Shown here piece by piece: positions 34,759 through 44,619 of a stretch of 52,179 bases of DNA. The notes under the pieces are model-generated. The model did not search any database, had not been told where the DNA came from, and worked only from the letters and a program-made list of their open reading frames with translations. The stretch's first letter is position 1. Each line of letters starts with the position of its first letter. This DNA comes from Caldisericia bacterium. GTDB taxonomy: Bacteria > Caldisericota > Caldisericia > UBA6126. The position numbers and the translations under genes are program-made. The DNA lies in NCBI GenBank assembly GCA_023146045.1, contig JAGLCW010000022.1, positions 1-52,179 of the forward strand. The letters run 5' to 3'.

Positions 34759-37462
34759 TAAAAGACAAAAAACTAGATCAGTGCTTCAGTTCGGTCTTGT
34801 ATTTATGTACATTTTTTGTTTTGTTTTTGCTTTACCAAGCTCCGCTGTCTCACCATCATATCTAACAATAGAGAATGATAGTGGTACAGTATTTTCGAGA
34901 GGCTTGGTTAGAATTAAATTAAAAGATCCTCCAAACGGTAGCTACAAACTGAACCAAGAAGGAGGTACAACATCACAAGTAGACAGCTGCATTATTACAA
35001 CTAACAGATCAAATTGGTTGTACTTATCTTCAGGTCTAAACGCAAACGAAGAAAAAACATTTAGAATAGAAGAACAGAAAAAGACCGATATAAATTTTGT
35101 TCCACCTAGCACTGATCCTGGAACAGAATTTCATTTTGTGAATTTTGAAAAGGCTTACATAGTATCGTGTGAACATGACAATTCAATACAGATTCTTTCA
35201 AATAAGGAGAAGATTCTAGAAGAATTTTCTCTAAATAAAGGTAAATCCTACGTATACAGATCATCTAATCCACAAAATATCATTTTAAAATCCTCAAAAC
35301 AGTGTTTTGTTTTTGAAAGTTCACTTTCAGATGATCCCATAAAACAAAAGGAATCTGGTGACAGTGATACAACAACTCTCTATGGTAATCATCTTTTTTT
35401 CTTTAGTCCATCTCACTTGTGGGTTTCTACTTACAAAAAAGATACAAAAGTAAAAATATTAGATGAAAATCAAAGTACCGTTAAAGAATTCATCATTCAA
35501 CCAGAAAATGGTATTTTTATAGATGATTTACCACCTGCTACATATTCATTAGTCTCTACCTCTAATGTAACTGCTCAATTCGGTTTTCTAGACAACGAAA
35601 ATTACTCTTACGTCATTGGGAATAGTAATGAAGTAAATGGTTTTTCTTTTGGTGATTTACTGTTTTACTCTCCATTTGATGATGTGAATATTAAGCTTCA
35701 ATTTGATGAAACAAAAAAAAGCTTCAATTTAAACACAAAAGGAGATACAGAAGTTATTTCCATTATAGAGAATTTTTCGCCATCTCTACCAGAATATCAG
35801 TATTTCACAGCCACATCAGATAAACCTTTTTTTGTTGTAACATATTCTTCTGGTAATAACTTCGGTGGTGAGTTTATACCAGGCAACCACGGTTCTTTTT
35901 ACGATTCAAGTTTTATTGCCATATCATCAAGAATTTCAAAAGAATTTTCGAAAGATCAAAAAAACCTTCTCGAATTTTACATTCAAAATACTTATACAAA
36001 TATTTCGATAGAAACTACAAATGAAGAGGATTCTCAAGATATTGAATTGTCACAGTATTCGATATATGACTACTTATCGGTTAATCCATTAGAAAAAATT
36101 ATTATTAACTCAGATGAAACAATTCTCTGTTTACAGTTACACAACTATACATCAAAAGGAATGTTTTATTTTGTTCCACCAGTTAAAAACAGTATTACAT
36201 ATGCATTTTCAAACACACCATCAAAAAATGGTGGAATTTTCGTTAACAACTCATCCAATTCCATTTCCCTGAAAACCTTTTCTAACCCATTAAAATGGAA
36301 ATTTTTCTTATCAAATACAAGAAACAAAAACTCCTGGCCATTTACAATATTTTTTGGTTTTATCCTACTTCTTCTACTGATTCTTCTTTTAGTAATTCTT
36401 TTAAAAAACAAGGAAGATGAACCTCCAAAACTAATTCACGAGAAGACTGTAAAACCAGAAATACCTATCAATGAAAAAACATCTGTAGTTAAGTTGAAAC
36501 ATAGTGAAGACCAGAAACCAATAAAAGAAACTTCAAGTAACATGGAACATCAAAAAGAAAAAGTTATCCATAACGTAGAGACTCTTCATGAAGTAGTTAA
36601 ACCAAAAAACACAGAAACTCCATCAGAATATAATAAAAAAAAGAGGAAAATGAGAATTGATCCATCTATTCGTACAGAATGGATGGATAGCTCTGATTCT
36701 TCGACACACAATGAAGAGATTGATGAAAAGAATAATATAAAGGCTGCTCCATTAGAAAAAAAGAGGAAAAATAAGAAATTTAGTATTATTGTTCCCACCA
36801 TTAATAAAATTAATATTGACGAAGAACTACCAACGTTAAATGCTAATCAAGAGTCACTTTTAAAAGAATTCAGAGTACATAAGGAAAAACACGAAGCTAC
36901 CAAAATTGAGAAACCAGAAACAAAGATTAAGAAAAGCGAAACATTAAAAAAGGAATTTTTCACTCCGCCAGAGGTTTCGCCAATTGTTAAAGAAAAGAGT
37001 CGTCTTATTGAGTCACTTAAGACTGGTTCTAATAACATCAGCAAAGAAGATGTTAACAACAACCTTATTGAAGAGGCTTTTAAAAACAACTCAAAAGCTT
37101 CTGCTTCTAATGAACTTTTCGAAAAGACAATTGTAGTAGATCCTGGATCTGCAAATCGCTTGTACATTGAAGGTTTGTTAACAAACTTTAAGGATGTTTT
37201 GATAGCAGCTTCAGGCTCTAAAAAATTAAATAATGATGTAGCAAAACTTGTAAAACAAATCAAACTAAACGCAAACGATTTAGCAAAAGCATCAACTATG
37301 AGTGATTCATTCAACACTTTTGAGGAAGCAGGTAAAGCTTTTGTGGTATGTAAAAAGAAGCACCAACATTTCTACGTATCTTCTTACAAGCTTCCAAAAC
37401 GAGTAGGGAATATAACTATTGTTTCCATACATGAAGTATTGAACAAATTAAATAAGAAATAA
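34751..37462 (+). CDS. Membrane-spanning protein of unknown function, large ectodomain plus charged cytoplasmic part
   Basis: 903-residue protein I cannot assign. Signal peptide or first helix at about 12-32, extracytoplasmic beta-rich region at about 35-525 that faintly recalls IgGFc-binding-type adhesin repeats, one strong transmembrane helix at about 530-556 ending in LLKNKE, a long Lys/Glu-rich cytoplasmic linker (about 557-790), and a compact C-terminal domain of about 110 residues that may be an alpha/beta fold. The ATG at 34751 follows GGAG; upstream in-frame starts inside rnfB are rejected. It sits directly between rnfB and apbE, so a link with Rnf is possible but unproven. Confidence 0.72.
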   Translation: MNNKRQKTRSVLQFGLVFMYIFCFVFALPSSAVSPSYLTIENDSGTVFSRGLVRIKLKDPPNGSYKLNQEGGTTSQVDSCIITTNRSNWLYLSSGLNANEEKTFRIEEQKKTDINFVPPSTDPGTEFHFVNFEKAYIVSCEHDNSIQILSNKEKILEEFSLNKGKSYVYRSSNPQNIILKSSKQCFVFESSLSDDPIKQKESGDSDTTTLYGNHLFFFSPSHLWVSTYKKDTKVKILDENQSTVKEFIIQPENGIFIDDLPPATYSLVSTSNVTAQFGFLDNENYSYVIGNSNEVNGFSFGDLLFYSPFDDVNIKLQFDETKKSFNLNTKGDTEVISIIENFSPSLPEYQYFTATSDKPFFVVTYSSGNNFGGEFIPGNHGSFYDSSFIAISSRISKEFSKDQKNLLEFYIQNTYTNISIETTNEEDSQDIELSQYSIYDYLSVNPLEKIIINSDETILCLQLHNYTSKGMFYFVPPVKNSITYAFSNTPSKNGGIFVNNSSNSISLKTFSNPLKWKFFLSNTRNKNSWPFTIFFGFILLLLLILLLVILLKNKEDEPPKLIHEKTVKPEIPINEKTSVVKLKHSEDQKPIKETSSNMEHQKEKVIHNVETLHEVVKPKNTETPSEYNKKKRKMRIDPSIRTEWMDSSDSSTHNEEIDEKNNIKAAPLEKKRKNKKFSIIVPTINKINIDEELPTLNANQESLLKEFRVHKEKHEATKIEKPETKIKKSETLKKEFFTPPEVSPIVKEKSRLIESLKTGSNNISKEDVNNNLIEEAFKNNSKASASNELFEKTIVVDPGSANRLYIEGLLTNFKDVLIAASGSKKLNNDVAKLVKQIKLNANDLAKASTMSDSFNTFEEAGKAFVVCKKKHQHFYVSSYKLPKRVGNITIVSIHEVLNKLNKK

Positions 37463-37463
37463 A

Positions 37464-38453
37464 ATGAAAGTCTTCAAGACAATTGTTTTTTTTTGCCTAG
37501 TTTTATTTCTTATTTCTTGCACAAAATCTAATAGTATTAGCAAAGATAAATTAAGCTTTGTAAGTAAAACTAGTTTCATTATGGACACTTTTTTAACATT
37601 AAATATTAAAAAAAGCGACTATTCAGATTTACTATACAAAGACGTGTTAAATTTAGTAAAAATAACCGATAAAAAAGTTAATTCTTACACCATAGGTTCC
37701 GATGTTTACAGGATTAATCAAAACGCAGGATTTGTCCCTGTACAAGTTGATAAGGAAACTTTATTTCTAATAGAAAAAGCAATCGAATTTGGTGATGACT
37801 CAGAGGGTCTTTTTGACATAACATTTAGTCCATTACAGGATTGTTATGGATTCAATGATGGCAACTATAGAATTCCATCAAAGAAAGAATTACATAATTC
37901 ATTAGAATTGGTAAATTACAAATTGATTGAATTAGACCACGCGTCTAAAACAGTTTTTTTACCTAGTAAAAAAATGAAAATTAATCTAAGCGGAATAGTT
38001 AAGGGTTATATTCTTGATAAAATCACTGATATGCTTGTTCAAAGAAACATACAAGATTTCTCTGTTGATTTTGGTGGCAATTTGTCAGTATACAAAAATT
38101 CTCCAATTACTGTAGGAATTGAGAATCGAGTACACACGAAAATTCGTAAAAGCTTAAATATTGAAAAGGGCTTCATTTCTACATCTTCAGGTTCTCACCA
38201 ATATTTCATTAATGATGGAATACGTTATACACACATTGTAAATCCAAAAAATGGAGAAGCCTCATCTTTGATTTCTTCTGCTACGGTTAAAACATGGAGC
38301 GGTTTAGAGTCAGATTTTCTATCAACATATTTCTTCTTAGTCGGAGAAAACCCATGTTATTCTGTAAAGAATAAATATTTAGCGCAGTCATCTGTATTCC
38401 TATTTAGTCAGGAAGGAACTTTTATTGTTTTCAAAGACAATGACCGTACGTAA
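37464..38453 (+). CDS. apbE: FAD:protein FMN transferase ApbE, lipoprotein
   Basis: 329-residue extracytoplasmic flavin transferase attaching FMN to Thr of RnfD and RnfG. Lipobox ending in ISC (Cys19), then family motifs: MDTFLTL near residue 41, DITFSPL, INLSGIVKGYILDK, VDFGGNLSVY, TSSGSHQYF and THIVNPKNG. The start is one base after the preceding stop. Its placement after the rnf genes fits its expected job. The C-terminus is slightly shorter than average but all core motifs are present. Confidence 0.93.
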   Translation: MKVFKTIVFFCLVLFLISCTKSNSISKDKLSFVSKTSFIMDTFLTLNIKKSDYSDLLYKDVLNLVKITDKKVNSYTIGSDVYRINQNAGFVPVQVDKETLFLIEKAIEFGDDSEGLFDITFSPLQDCYGFNDGNYRIPSKKELHNSLELVNYKLIELDHASKTVFLPSKKMKINLSGIVKGYILDKITDMLVQRNIQDFSVDFGGNLSVYKNSPITVGIENRVHTKIRKSLNIEKGFISTSSGSHQYFINDGIRYTHIVNPKNGEASSLISSATVKTWSGLESDFLSTYFFLVGENPCYSVKNKYLAQSSVFLFSQEGTFIVFKDNDRT

Positions 38454-38931
38454 AGTAACTCTTTTTTCTCTGCTTCTTTCTATAGGTTTGATTCTACATT
38501 TTCTTGAATATTATGTTTCGATTCCATTTTTTGGTTTTGTACTTAAACCTGGACTTTCTAACATTGTAGTTTTATTCTCTATATACTCTCTAGGATTCAA
38601 AGAATCTATCGTTCTAGCCATAACAAGGGGTCTCATTTCAGCTTTTTTTGAACCCTCGAATAATATTGTTTCAATCTCTATATCATTTGGTGGTATTACT
38701 CTTAGCTTATTGGCGATGTTTCTTTTCTACAAGTTAAACAAAGACAATATTCTATTGATAAGTATTTTCGGAGCGATATTTCATAATATCGGTCAATTAA
38801 TTGTTGTCCTTTTTTTTGTGGATATCGAATATTTACTATACTATCTACCATTGCTAATAACTTCTGGTTTTTTTGGAGGATACATTACTGGTTGGATTGC
38901 AAAATTAACAGTGAAAAAATTATATTTGTAG
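38425..38931 (+). CDS. Gx transporter family protein (heptaprenyl-diphosphate synthase component I-like)
   Basis: 168-residue membrane protein with about five helices. The pattern FVLKPGLSNIVVLFSIYSLGFKE and ITRGLISAFF matches the Gx transporter/Hpre_diP_synt_I group that often sits next to apbE and Rnf/Nqr genes. The transported substrate is unknown. TTG at 38425 is chosen because GGAAGGA lies seven bases upstream; an ATG at 38440 lacks a ribosome site. It overlaps apbE by 29 bases. Confidence 0.8.
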   Translation: MFSKTMTVRKVTLFSLLLSIGLILHFLEYYVSIPFFGFVLKPGLSNIVVLFSIYSLGFKESIVLAITRGLISAFFEPSNNIVSISISFGGITLSLLAMFLFYKLNKDNILLISIFGAIFHNIGQLIVVLFFVDIEYLLYYLPLLITSGFFGGYITGWIAKLTVKKLYL

Positions 38932-38937
38932 TATAAT
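38932..38937 (+). promoter_or_regulatory. Candidate -10 element before mreB
   Basis: TATAAT directly follows the stop of the Gx transporter gene, 33 bases before the mreB ATG. The nearest -35-like hexamer TTAACA (38905-38910) is 21 bases away, too far for a standard promoter, so the call is weak. Confidence 0.3.
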
Positions 38938-38970
38938 TGTTATATATTTGATAAAAAAATGGAGTAAATC

Positions 38971-40008
38971 ATGATATTTGGTCATTTTGGAAAAGACATT
39001 GCCATCGATTTAGGAACTGCAAACACTTTAGTATACATAGCTGGTCAAGGAATTATGCTTAGAGAACCTTCTATTGTCGCTCAAAGAAGAGAGACTGGCG
39101 AAATTATAGCAATCGGTAATGACGCAAAACGCATGGCTGGCAGAGTTCCAGAAGCTATACAAATTATTCGTCCACTAAAAGATGGTGTTATAGCTAATTT
39201 TGAAGTTACTCAAAAATTAATTGAATATTTATTACAGAAAGTTGGAGCGCGAAAAGGTTTTTTAGGGCTTGGAAGACCAAGACTCGTTATCGGTATCCCC
39301 TCTGGCATAACTGAAGTTGAAATGCGTGCTGTTGTTGAAGCAGGATATCAAGCTGGTGCAAAATATGTTGGACTAGTACAAGAACCTATGGCTGCCGCTC
39401 TTGGTGCTGTTTTACCTGTTAACGAACCAACTGGCAATATGATTGTTGATATTGGCGGCGGTACTTGTGAAGTAGCTGTTGTATCGCTTAATGGAATTGT
39501 TTCAAAAAATTCAATACGTATTGCTGGAGATGAAATGAATGACGCGATACTCCAATATCTTAAAAGACAATACAATCTACTTGTTGGAATATACACAGCA
39601 GAAGAAATTAAAATTGAAATTGGTACAGCATACCCAAGCGACAACATAACCTCAGCTGAAATAAAAGGTAGAGACCTAATTACTGGTCTACCTAGAACCG
39701 TTACAATCACTTCTGAAGAAACAAGAATAGCCTTAAATGATGTTTTAATCAGCATAATGGAAGCCGTTAAAGCAACCCTAGAGATTACACCACCAGATCT
39801 AGCTGCTGATATAATAGATAGAGGTATATTTTTAGCTGGTGGTGGATCATTAATACGTGGTATGGCACGATACATATCAGAAGGTACTGGTATTTTGGTT
39901 TCTAATGCAGAAAATCCAGTTCTTTGTGTAGCTCTTGGTGCTGGTAAAATAGTAGAAAACCTAGAAACATTAATGCCACTTCTTTTAAAAGTTAAATATT
40001 ATCGTTAA
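38971..40008 (+). CDS. mreB: Rod shape-determining protein MreB
   Basis: 345-residue actin-like protein organising lateral cell-wall synthesis. IDLGTANTLVY near residue 12, PLKDGVIANF, GIPSGITEVE, EPMAAALGA, DIGGGTCEVAV and the LAGGGSLIRG phosphate loop are all present. A good ATG with TGGAG upstream. It heads the mreBCD-mrdA-minCDE-sbc series. The cell is therefore probably rod-shaped. Confidence 0.97.
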   Translation: MIFGHFGKDIAIDLGTANTLVYIAGQGIMLREPSIVAQRRETGEIIAIGNDAKRMAGRVPEAIQIIRPLKDGVIANFEVTQKLIEYLLQKVGARKGFLGLGRPRLVIGIPSGITEVEMRAVVEAGYQAGAKYVGLVQEPMAAALGAVLPVNEPTGNMIVDIGGGTCEVAVVSLNGIVSKNSIRIAGDEMNDAILQYLKRQYNLLVGIYTAEEIKIEIGTAYPSDNITSAEIKGRDLITGLPRTVTITSEETRIALNDVLISIMEAVKATLEITPPDLAADIIDRGIFLAGGGSLIRGMARYISEGTGILVSNAENPVLCVALGAGKIVENLETLMPLLLKVKYYR

Positions 40009-40833
40009 ATGATTCCAAAAAAAACTAATCGTTTTTTGTTAATAGTTATCTGTTTAGCGTTTCTTTTAGGAACTGGTGTTTTTTGGAGATACAATAATTC
40101 TAAGTTTTCAAAGTATTCTCGATCTTCTTCAAGATCATTTGTGGTTCCTGTTTCAGGTTTTGTTTCCAGAACTGGGAATAATTTACGTGAATTTTTAACA
40201 AATTTATTTTCCTATCCAGAACTCCAACATAAATACATAGAACTGAAAAATGAAAATGAAAAGCTTATCGCAGAAATTACTATTCGCGAAAATATAATGG
40301 AAGAAAACCAAAGACTGAAATCTATGTTAAGAATTTATCAGGATAATCCCGAAACATACTTACCATGCAGTATAATATTTAGGAACCCTGACAATCCCAA
40401 TAACTTTATAATTAACGCTGGTTCTAATCAGAACATTGAAGAGAATAAGGCAGTTGTATATCCAATTTTTCAATCTAACGGTATTCAACATTTTCAGTTA
40501 ATTGGTAGAACTACAAAAATTGGATACAACGAATCTGAAATAATGTCAATTTTAGATGATAAATCTAATATAAGCATAAAAAACATACGTAATAATGAAG
40601 TAGGAACTCTATCTTTCGATTCAGAGAAAAATATTCTCTACATAAAATTCCATATAAATAATGCTTTCAAAGAAGGCGATATAGTGGTTGTTAGTAGTTT
40701 GTCTTCTTTGCCAAATGATTTAGTTGTTGGTTCTGTTCAGCGAGTTACACCAACAGAATCAATTTATTATCATGCCACAATCGCAACAACAATTAACTCA
40801 GACGTTATTTCAGAAGTAATGGTACTTAAATGA
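40009..40833 (+). CDS. mreC: Rod shape-determining protein MreC
   Basis: 274-residue bitopic protein linking MreB to the periplasmic wall machinery. N-terminal helix (about 10-25), a coiled coil (about 72-105), then the beta-rich MreC core with the FIINAGSNQNIEENKAVV and SLPNDLVVGSV patches. The ATG follows the mreB stop immediately. It overlaps mreD by four bases. Confidence 0.93.
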   Translation: MIPKKTNRFLLIVICLAFLLGTGVFWRYNNSKFSKYSRSSSRSFVVPVSGFVSRTGNNLREFLTNLFSYPELQHKYIELKNENEKLIAEITIRENIMEENQRLKSMLRIYQDNPETYLPCSIIFRNPDNPNNFIINAGSNQNIEENKAVVYPIFQSNGIQHFQLIGRTTKIGYNESEIMSILDDKSNISIKNIRNNEVGTLSFDSEKNILYIKFHINNAFKEGDIVVVSSLSSLPNDLVVGSVQRVTPTESIYYHATIATTINSDVISEVMVLK

Positions 40834-41306
40834 TATATATAGTATTTTTTTTTTCACAATTGCTTTTTGTTCTATTAGATCTATTTTTCATCCCATCAGT
40901 TTTTGCATCTTCAGTATGGATTGATCTATCGATATTTTTTTGCATTGGTGGCCTGTCAATATTTGGTGAAACCTCTCTATTAATGTCTACACCGCTTTTA
41001 TTAATTAAACTAAGCTTTTTCCCGACAATTCTAATAATTCCATTAGTTATAGTTTACACCACATCCATTCTATTATTTATCTTTTTTAAGAACACAATAA
41101 ACATTAAAAACAACACAATTTTCTTGATTTTCGCCACAGTATTGTATCCAATTTCTTGTCTTATGGTAACAATATATATAAATATTAATGTTTCTTTGAC
41201 TTTCCTGTATACACTTATTTTGTTTGTACTAGTGATATATCCTAGTGTATATTCTATTCGAAAACGATTCAATGTTATACAAAGTAAAATGAAACCAATA
41301 CTATGA
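40830..41306 (+). CDS. mreD: Rod shape-determining protein MreD-like membrane protein
   Basis: 158-residue protein with four or five hydrophobic helices. Sequence similarity within the MreD family is low in general; the call relies on topology, size and location between mreC and the penicillin-binding protein gene. Overlaps of four bases on both sides show translational coupling. Confidence 0.82.
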   Translation: MIYIVFFFSQLLFVLLDLFFIPSVFASSVWIDLSIFFCIGGLSIFGETSLLMSTPLLLIKLSFFPTILIIPLVIVYTTSILLFIFFKNTINIKNNTIFLIFATVLYPISCLMVTIYININVSLTFLYTLILFVLVIYPSVYSIRKRFNVIQSKMKPIL

Positions 41307-43108
41307 ATAATGACTATTACGTTGGAACCAAATCAAAAAACGATATTAACCCTGTTAAAATTATTGTAGTTGTAGCATTTGTTGCAGTGATATTCGCATA
41401 CCTTTCTATAAAGCTATTCTCACTTCAAGTTTTAAACCAAGACAGATATATAAGTTTAGCTTCAAACAATTACATACGATACATAACCCAGGAATGCCCT
41501 AGAGGTACAATATACGATCGTAATGGAATAGTACTAGCCGAAGACGTCCCAACTTTTCACCTTTATGCAATTCCAAATGAAATTCCTGAAATATCGCATA
41601 CGGCGAAACTAATCGAAGACTTAATAGGAATTGATCAAAAAACTTTAATCACAAAGATTGAGGATGGATTCGCATATGCGGAAATTCTCATTAAAGACAA
41701 TCTTTCTTACGAAGAAAAAACTCGAGTCGAAGAAAATGAATATAAGTTAAAAGGTATCTTCGTAAAAGAGGGTTTTAAAAGATACTATCCGAACAATGAA
41801 TCGTTTTGCCACTCTTTGGGATATACTGGAGTAATTACAAATGATGATTTGCAGCTAGATGAAATGGCACAGTATCAACCAAATGAAAGAGTTGGACAAG
41901 TTGGATTGGAAAGATATTATGAGTCCTTTTTGCACGGAGAAATGGGTTTAGTTAAGCAAACAGTTGACGTTCTTGGCAATGTTGAAAACGAAACAGTCGA
42001 AAAAGAGATTGTAAAGGGTAATAACTTAAAGTTATCAATTGATATCAGATTGCAAAAAGAGGCCGAACAAATTCTTGGAGAAAATAAGGGCTGCATAATA
42101 CTAATGAATGCTAAGAATGGCGAACTACTAACTTGTGCATCAAATCCAGGGTTTGATCCAAATTTCTTTTCTGGTCCAAGGCCACTAGAAGAATGGAACC
42201 AACTTATAGAAAAAAGAGCCTTCTTTAATATTCCGTCAATGGGACAATATCCACCTGGTTCAACATTTAAACCTTTGATATCTCTTTTTGGGTTAAATAA
42301 CGAATTTGTAACACCAACTGAAAATATTGTTTGCGAAGGGGCACTTAACATACCTGGGATGGAAGACAAATACAAATGTTGGGTGTATCCATCAGCTCAT
42401 GGGCCAATAAATATTATCAAAGCCATAAAAATATCTTGTGATGTTTTTTTCTATAAATTAGCAGATCGCTTTGAAGTTGACAGTTTCATAGAATTTTTAA
42501 AAATATATGGTGGGATATCTCTTAAAACGAGAGTTGATTTAGTTTCAGAGGATAATGGTTTTTTAGGATCACCAGAATGGAAAATGAAATTCAAAGGTCA
42601 ACCATGGTATAGAGGTGACTCAATGAATCTTGGAATTGGGCAAGGGTATCTTTCAGTTACTCCACTTCAAATGACAAAACTCTACGGTAAAATTGCTTCA
42701 AAAGGAATTGCCATCCATCCTCACTTTTTAGCTGCCACATCAAACGATGAGACATACTTTTCAATTTGCAAACCAGAAGAATATGAAGTTGACTCACCAA
42801 AGATTAGCTCTGAACATTATCAAACAGTACTAAAGGGAATGCATGAAGCCACACTATATCCAGGTACAGCATCTGGGTTGAACAATAATGTAGTCACAAT
42901 TGCAGCAAAAACCGGTACAGCTATGGCAGAATCTAATAACTCCACAATACAGCATCTATGGATAATTTCAATATTTCCATATGAAAACCCAGAAATGGTT
43001 GCATTAATTATGTTTGAAAATTCTGCATATAATTTTGCAGGGGATTTAGCTCCATTTTTAAAAAATTTTATACTATACTATTACAAACTTGAATCGGAGG
43101 TAAACTAA
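41303..43108 (+). CDS. mrdA: Penicillin-binding protein 2, elongation transpeptidase
   Basis: 601-residue class B PBP that cross-links peptidoglycan in cell elongation with MreBCD and RodA. One N-terminal membrane helix (about 18-40), the dimerisation domain beginning RGTIYDRNG, then the transpeptidase domain with catalytic STFK near residue 318 (PPGSTFKPL), an SCD motif in place of SxN near 377, and KTGT near 537. The SxN to SCD form is common among PBP2 proteins. No rodA gene follows; instead minC begins immediately. Confidence 0.94.
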   Translation: MNNDYYVGTKSKNDINPVKIIVVVAFVAVIFAYLSIKLFSLQVLNQDRYISLASNNYIRYITQECPRGTIYDRNGIVLAEDVPTFHLYAIPNEIPEISHTAKLIEDLIGIDQKTLITKIEDGFAYAEILIKDNLSYEEKTRVEENEYKLKGIFVKEGFKRYYPNNESFCHSLGYTGVITNDDLQLDEMAQYQPNERVGQVGLERYYESFLHGEMGLVKQTVDVLGNVENETVEKEIVKGNNLKLSIDIRLQKEAEQILGENKGCIILMNAKNGELLTCASNPGFDPNFFSGPRPLEEWNQLIEKRAFFNIPSMGQYPPGSTFKPLISLFGLNNEFVTPTENIVCEGALNIPGMEDKYKCWVYPSAHGPINIIKAIKISCDVFFYKLADRFEVDSFIEFLKIYGGISLKTRVDLVSEDNGFLGSPEWKMKFKGQPWYRGDSMNLGIGQGYLSVTPLQMTKLYGKIASKGIAIHPHFLAATSNDETYFSICKPEEYEVDSPKISSEHYQTVLKGMHEATLYPGTASGLNNNVVTIAAKTGTAMAESNNSTIQHLWIISIFPYENPEMVALIMFENSAYNFAGDLAPFLKNFILYYYKLESEVN

Positions 43109-43810
43109 TTGGCATCAAAAAGAACTCCAGATACAGTTGTTAGTTTTAAAGGGTTTGCAAACGGCATTGTAATGTCACTTGATTTAGATGAATTTGATTT
43201 TGACAAAGTAATACGAAAAGCAGTTTCAATCTACAAAAAGAAAAGAGCGTTTTTTGGAGAAAATGTTTCTTTGTATGTAACAGGTTTTCATCAAGAGCTT
43301 TCTGTCGATGAATGTGGCATGGTTAGAAAAATGTTTGATTATCTCATTCATAAAGAAGTTCTTGCTTTTAAAGAAAATAGAGTAGAAACAACTAATCAGC
43401 AAACAATTCCAAATGAACTAGAACCTTCACAAGAAGATATAAAAATAATAGAAACACCTCCACTTACAAACAAAAATGAATTTCTTATTATTGGTAAAAC
43501 TGTTAGAGCTGGAGTTGTTGTACAGTCACCGGGGAGTATTGTGGTTTTTGGAGATATTCATACGGGTGGTAAAGTTATTGCAGGTAATTCTTTATATGTT
43601 TTTGGAACGATTAAAGGCGATGTATCTTTTGCAACAAAACCTTCATGCAAACAAGCTATTTTGGCATGTTTGCAGATAAAAGCAGTCAATGTTACTGTCG
43701 CAAAAAAACCTATAGATTCAAATTATCTTTCCGCTAGTACAACTCCTGTTCCAACTTACATTCATTTTAACGACGGAAATACCGAAATAGTTAAGATGAC
43801 AAAAGACTAA
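43109..43810 (+). CDS. minC: Septum site-determining protein MinC
   Basis: 233-residue inhibitor of FtsZ ring formation. The C-terminal beta-helix domain is clear (VRAGVVVQSPGSIVVFGDIHTGGKVIAGNSLYVFG, about 128-170, split here by a short linker from the N-terminal FtsZ-binding domain). TTG start at 43109 with GGAGG at good distance directly after the mrdA stop. It is followed one base later by minD. Confidence 0.9.
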   Translation: MASKRTPDTVVSFKGFANGIVMSLDLDEFDFDKVIRKAVSIYKKKRAFFGENVSLYVTGFHQELSVDECGMVRKMFDYLIHKEVLAFKENRVETTNQQTIPNELEPSQEDIKIIETPPLTNKNEFLIIGKTVRAGVVVQSPGSIVVFGDIHTGGKVIAGNSLYVFGTIKGDVSFATKPSCKQAILACLQIKAVNVTVAKKPIDSNYLSASTTPVPTYIHFNDGNTEIVKMTKD

Positions 43811-43811
43811 C

Positions 43812-44609
43812 ATGCCAAATATTATAGTATTCACTTCTGGCAAAGGTGGAGTTGGTAAATCCACTTTAGTAGCCAATATTGGAACTGCAATTGCTCTCTA
43901 TCATAAAAAAGTTGTAATTATAGATATGGACATAGGGCTACGAAATCTTGATATGATAGTTGGGTTAGAAAGAAAGATTAAGGCAAACATCGTTGATCTC
44001 ACAAAGGGTTTATGCTCTTTAAAGGATGCTTTAGTGTATGATGCAAGAACAAAGAATAAACTCGCTCTAATTGCTGCATCACAAAGTGATTTTAAAAAAG
44101 ATATTAATCTCTTTAAATTTAGAGCAGTTCTTTCAGATTTAGAAACGATGTTTGATTATATACTTATAGACTCACCAGCAGGAATTGAAGAAGGCTTCAA
44201 TAAGTCAATATACTACGCAAAAAAAGCCATGGTTGTTGTTAATCCGGAAATCTCTTCTATAAGAGATGCAGATAGAGTTCTAGCACTTCTTGAAAATCAC
44301 AGGATTAAAAAAGAAATTAGCCTTATAATTAATCGCTATAGAAAAGAATTAAAGAAAAAACGGTACTATATTCCTTCAGATGAAATTATTGAACTTCTTG
44401 GCGCACCTTGTATTGGCGTAATATCTGAAGATGAAAGAGTTTTAAGACAAAACAACTCTGGAATACCATTTGTGTATCAAAGTAACCTGCAGATTTCGAC
44501 AGAAATAAAAGAAATTGCAGAAACTATTATTGGCAAGAAAAAGAACAGAATCACAAAAAAGAATCAAACAAAATCACTTTGGGATAAAATGAAAAAGGAT
44601 TCTTCTTAA
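43812..44609 (+). CDS. minD: Septum site-determining ATPase MinD
   Basis: 265-residue deviant Walker ATPase that recruits MinC to the membrane. GKGGVGKST near residue 10, the IIDMDIGLRNLD switch, DYILIDSPAGIE and a C-terminal basic amphipathic tail (LWDKMKKDSS) for membrane binding are present. The ATG is one base after minC. Confidence 0.95.
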   Translation: MPNIIVFTSGKGGVGKSTLVANIGTAIALYHKKVVIIDMDIGLRNLDMIVGLERKIKANIVDLTKGLCSLKDALVYDARTKNKLALIAASQSDFKKDINLFKFRAVLSDLETMFDYILIDSPAGIEEGFNKSIYYAKKAMVVVNPEISSIRDADRVLALLENHRIKKEISLIINRYRKELKKKRYYIPSDEIIELLGAPCIGVISEDERVLRQNNSGIPFVYQSNLQISTEIKEIAETIIGKKKNRITKKNQTKSLWDKMKKDSS

Positions 44610-44619
44610 GGAGAGAATA

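Noticed and set aside
36847-37317. Open frame antisense to the C-terminal part of the large membrane protein (156 codons)
   Set aside because: The plus-strand protein continues cleanly through it; the antisense product is low-complexity Ser/Leu/Phe typical of a shadow frame.
39348-39875. Open frame antisense to mreB (175 codons)
   Set aside because: mreB is unambiguous on the plus strand; the antisense frame shows no recognisable protein pattern.
41917-42375. Open frame antisense to the penicillin-binding protein gene (152 codons)
   Set aside because: It covers conserved transpeptidase motifs of mrdA and has no start context.
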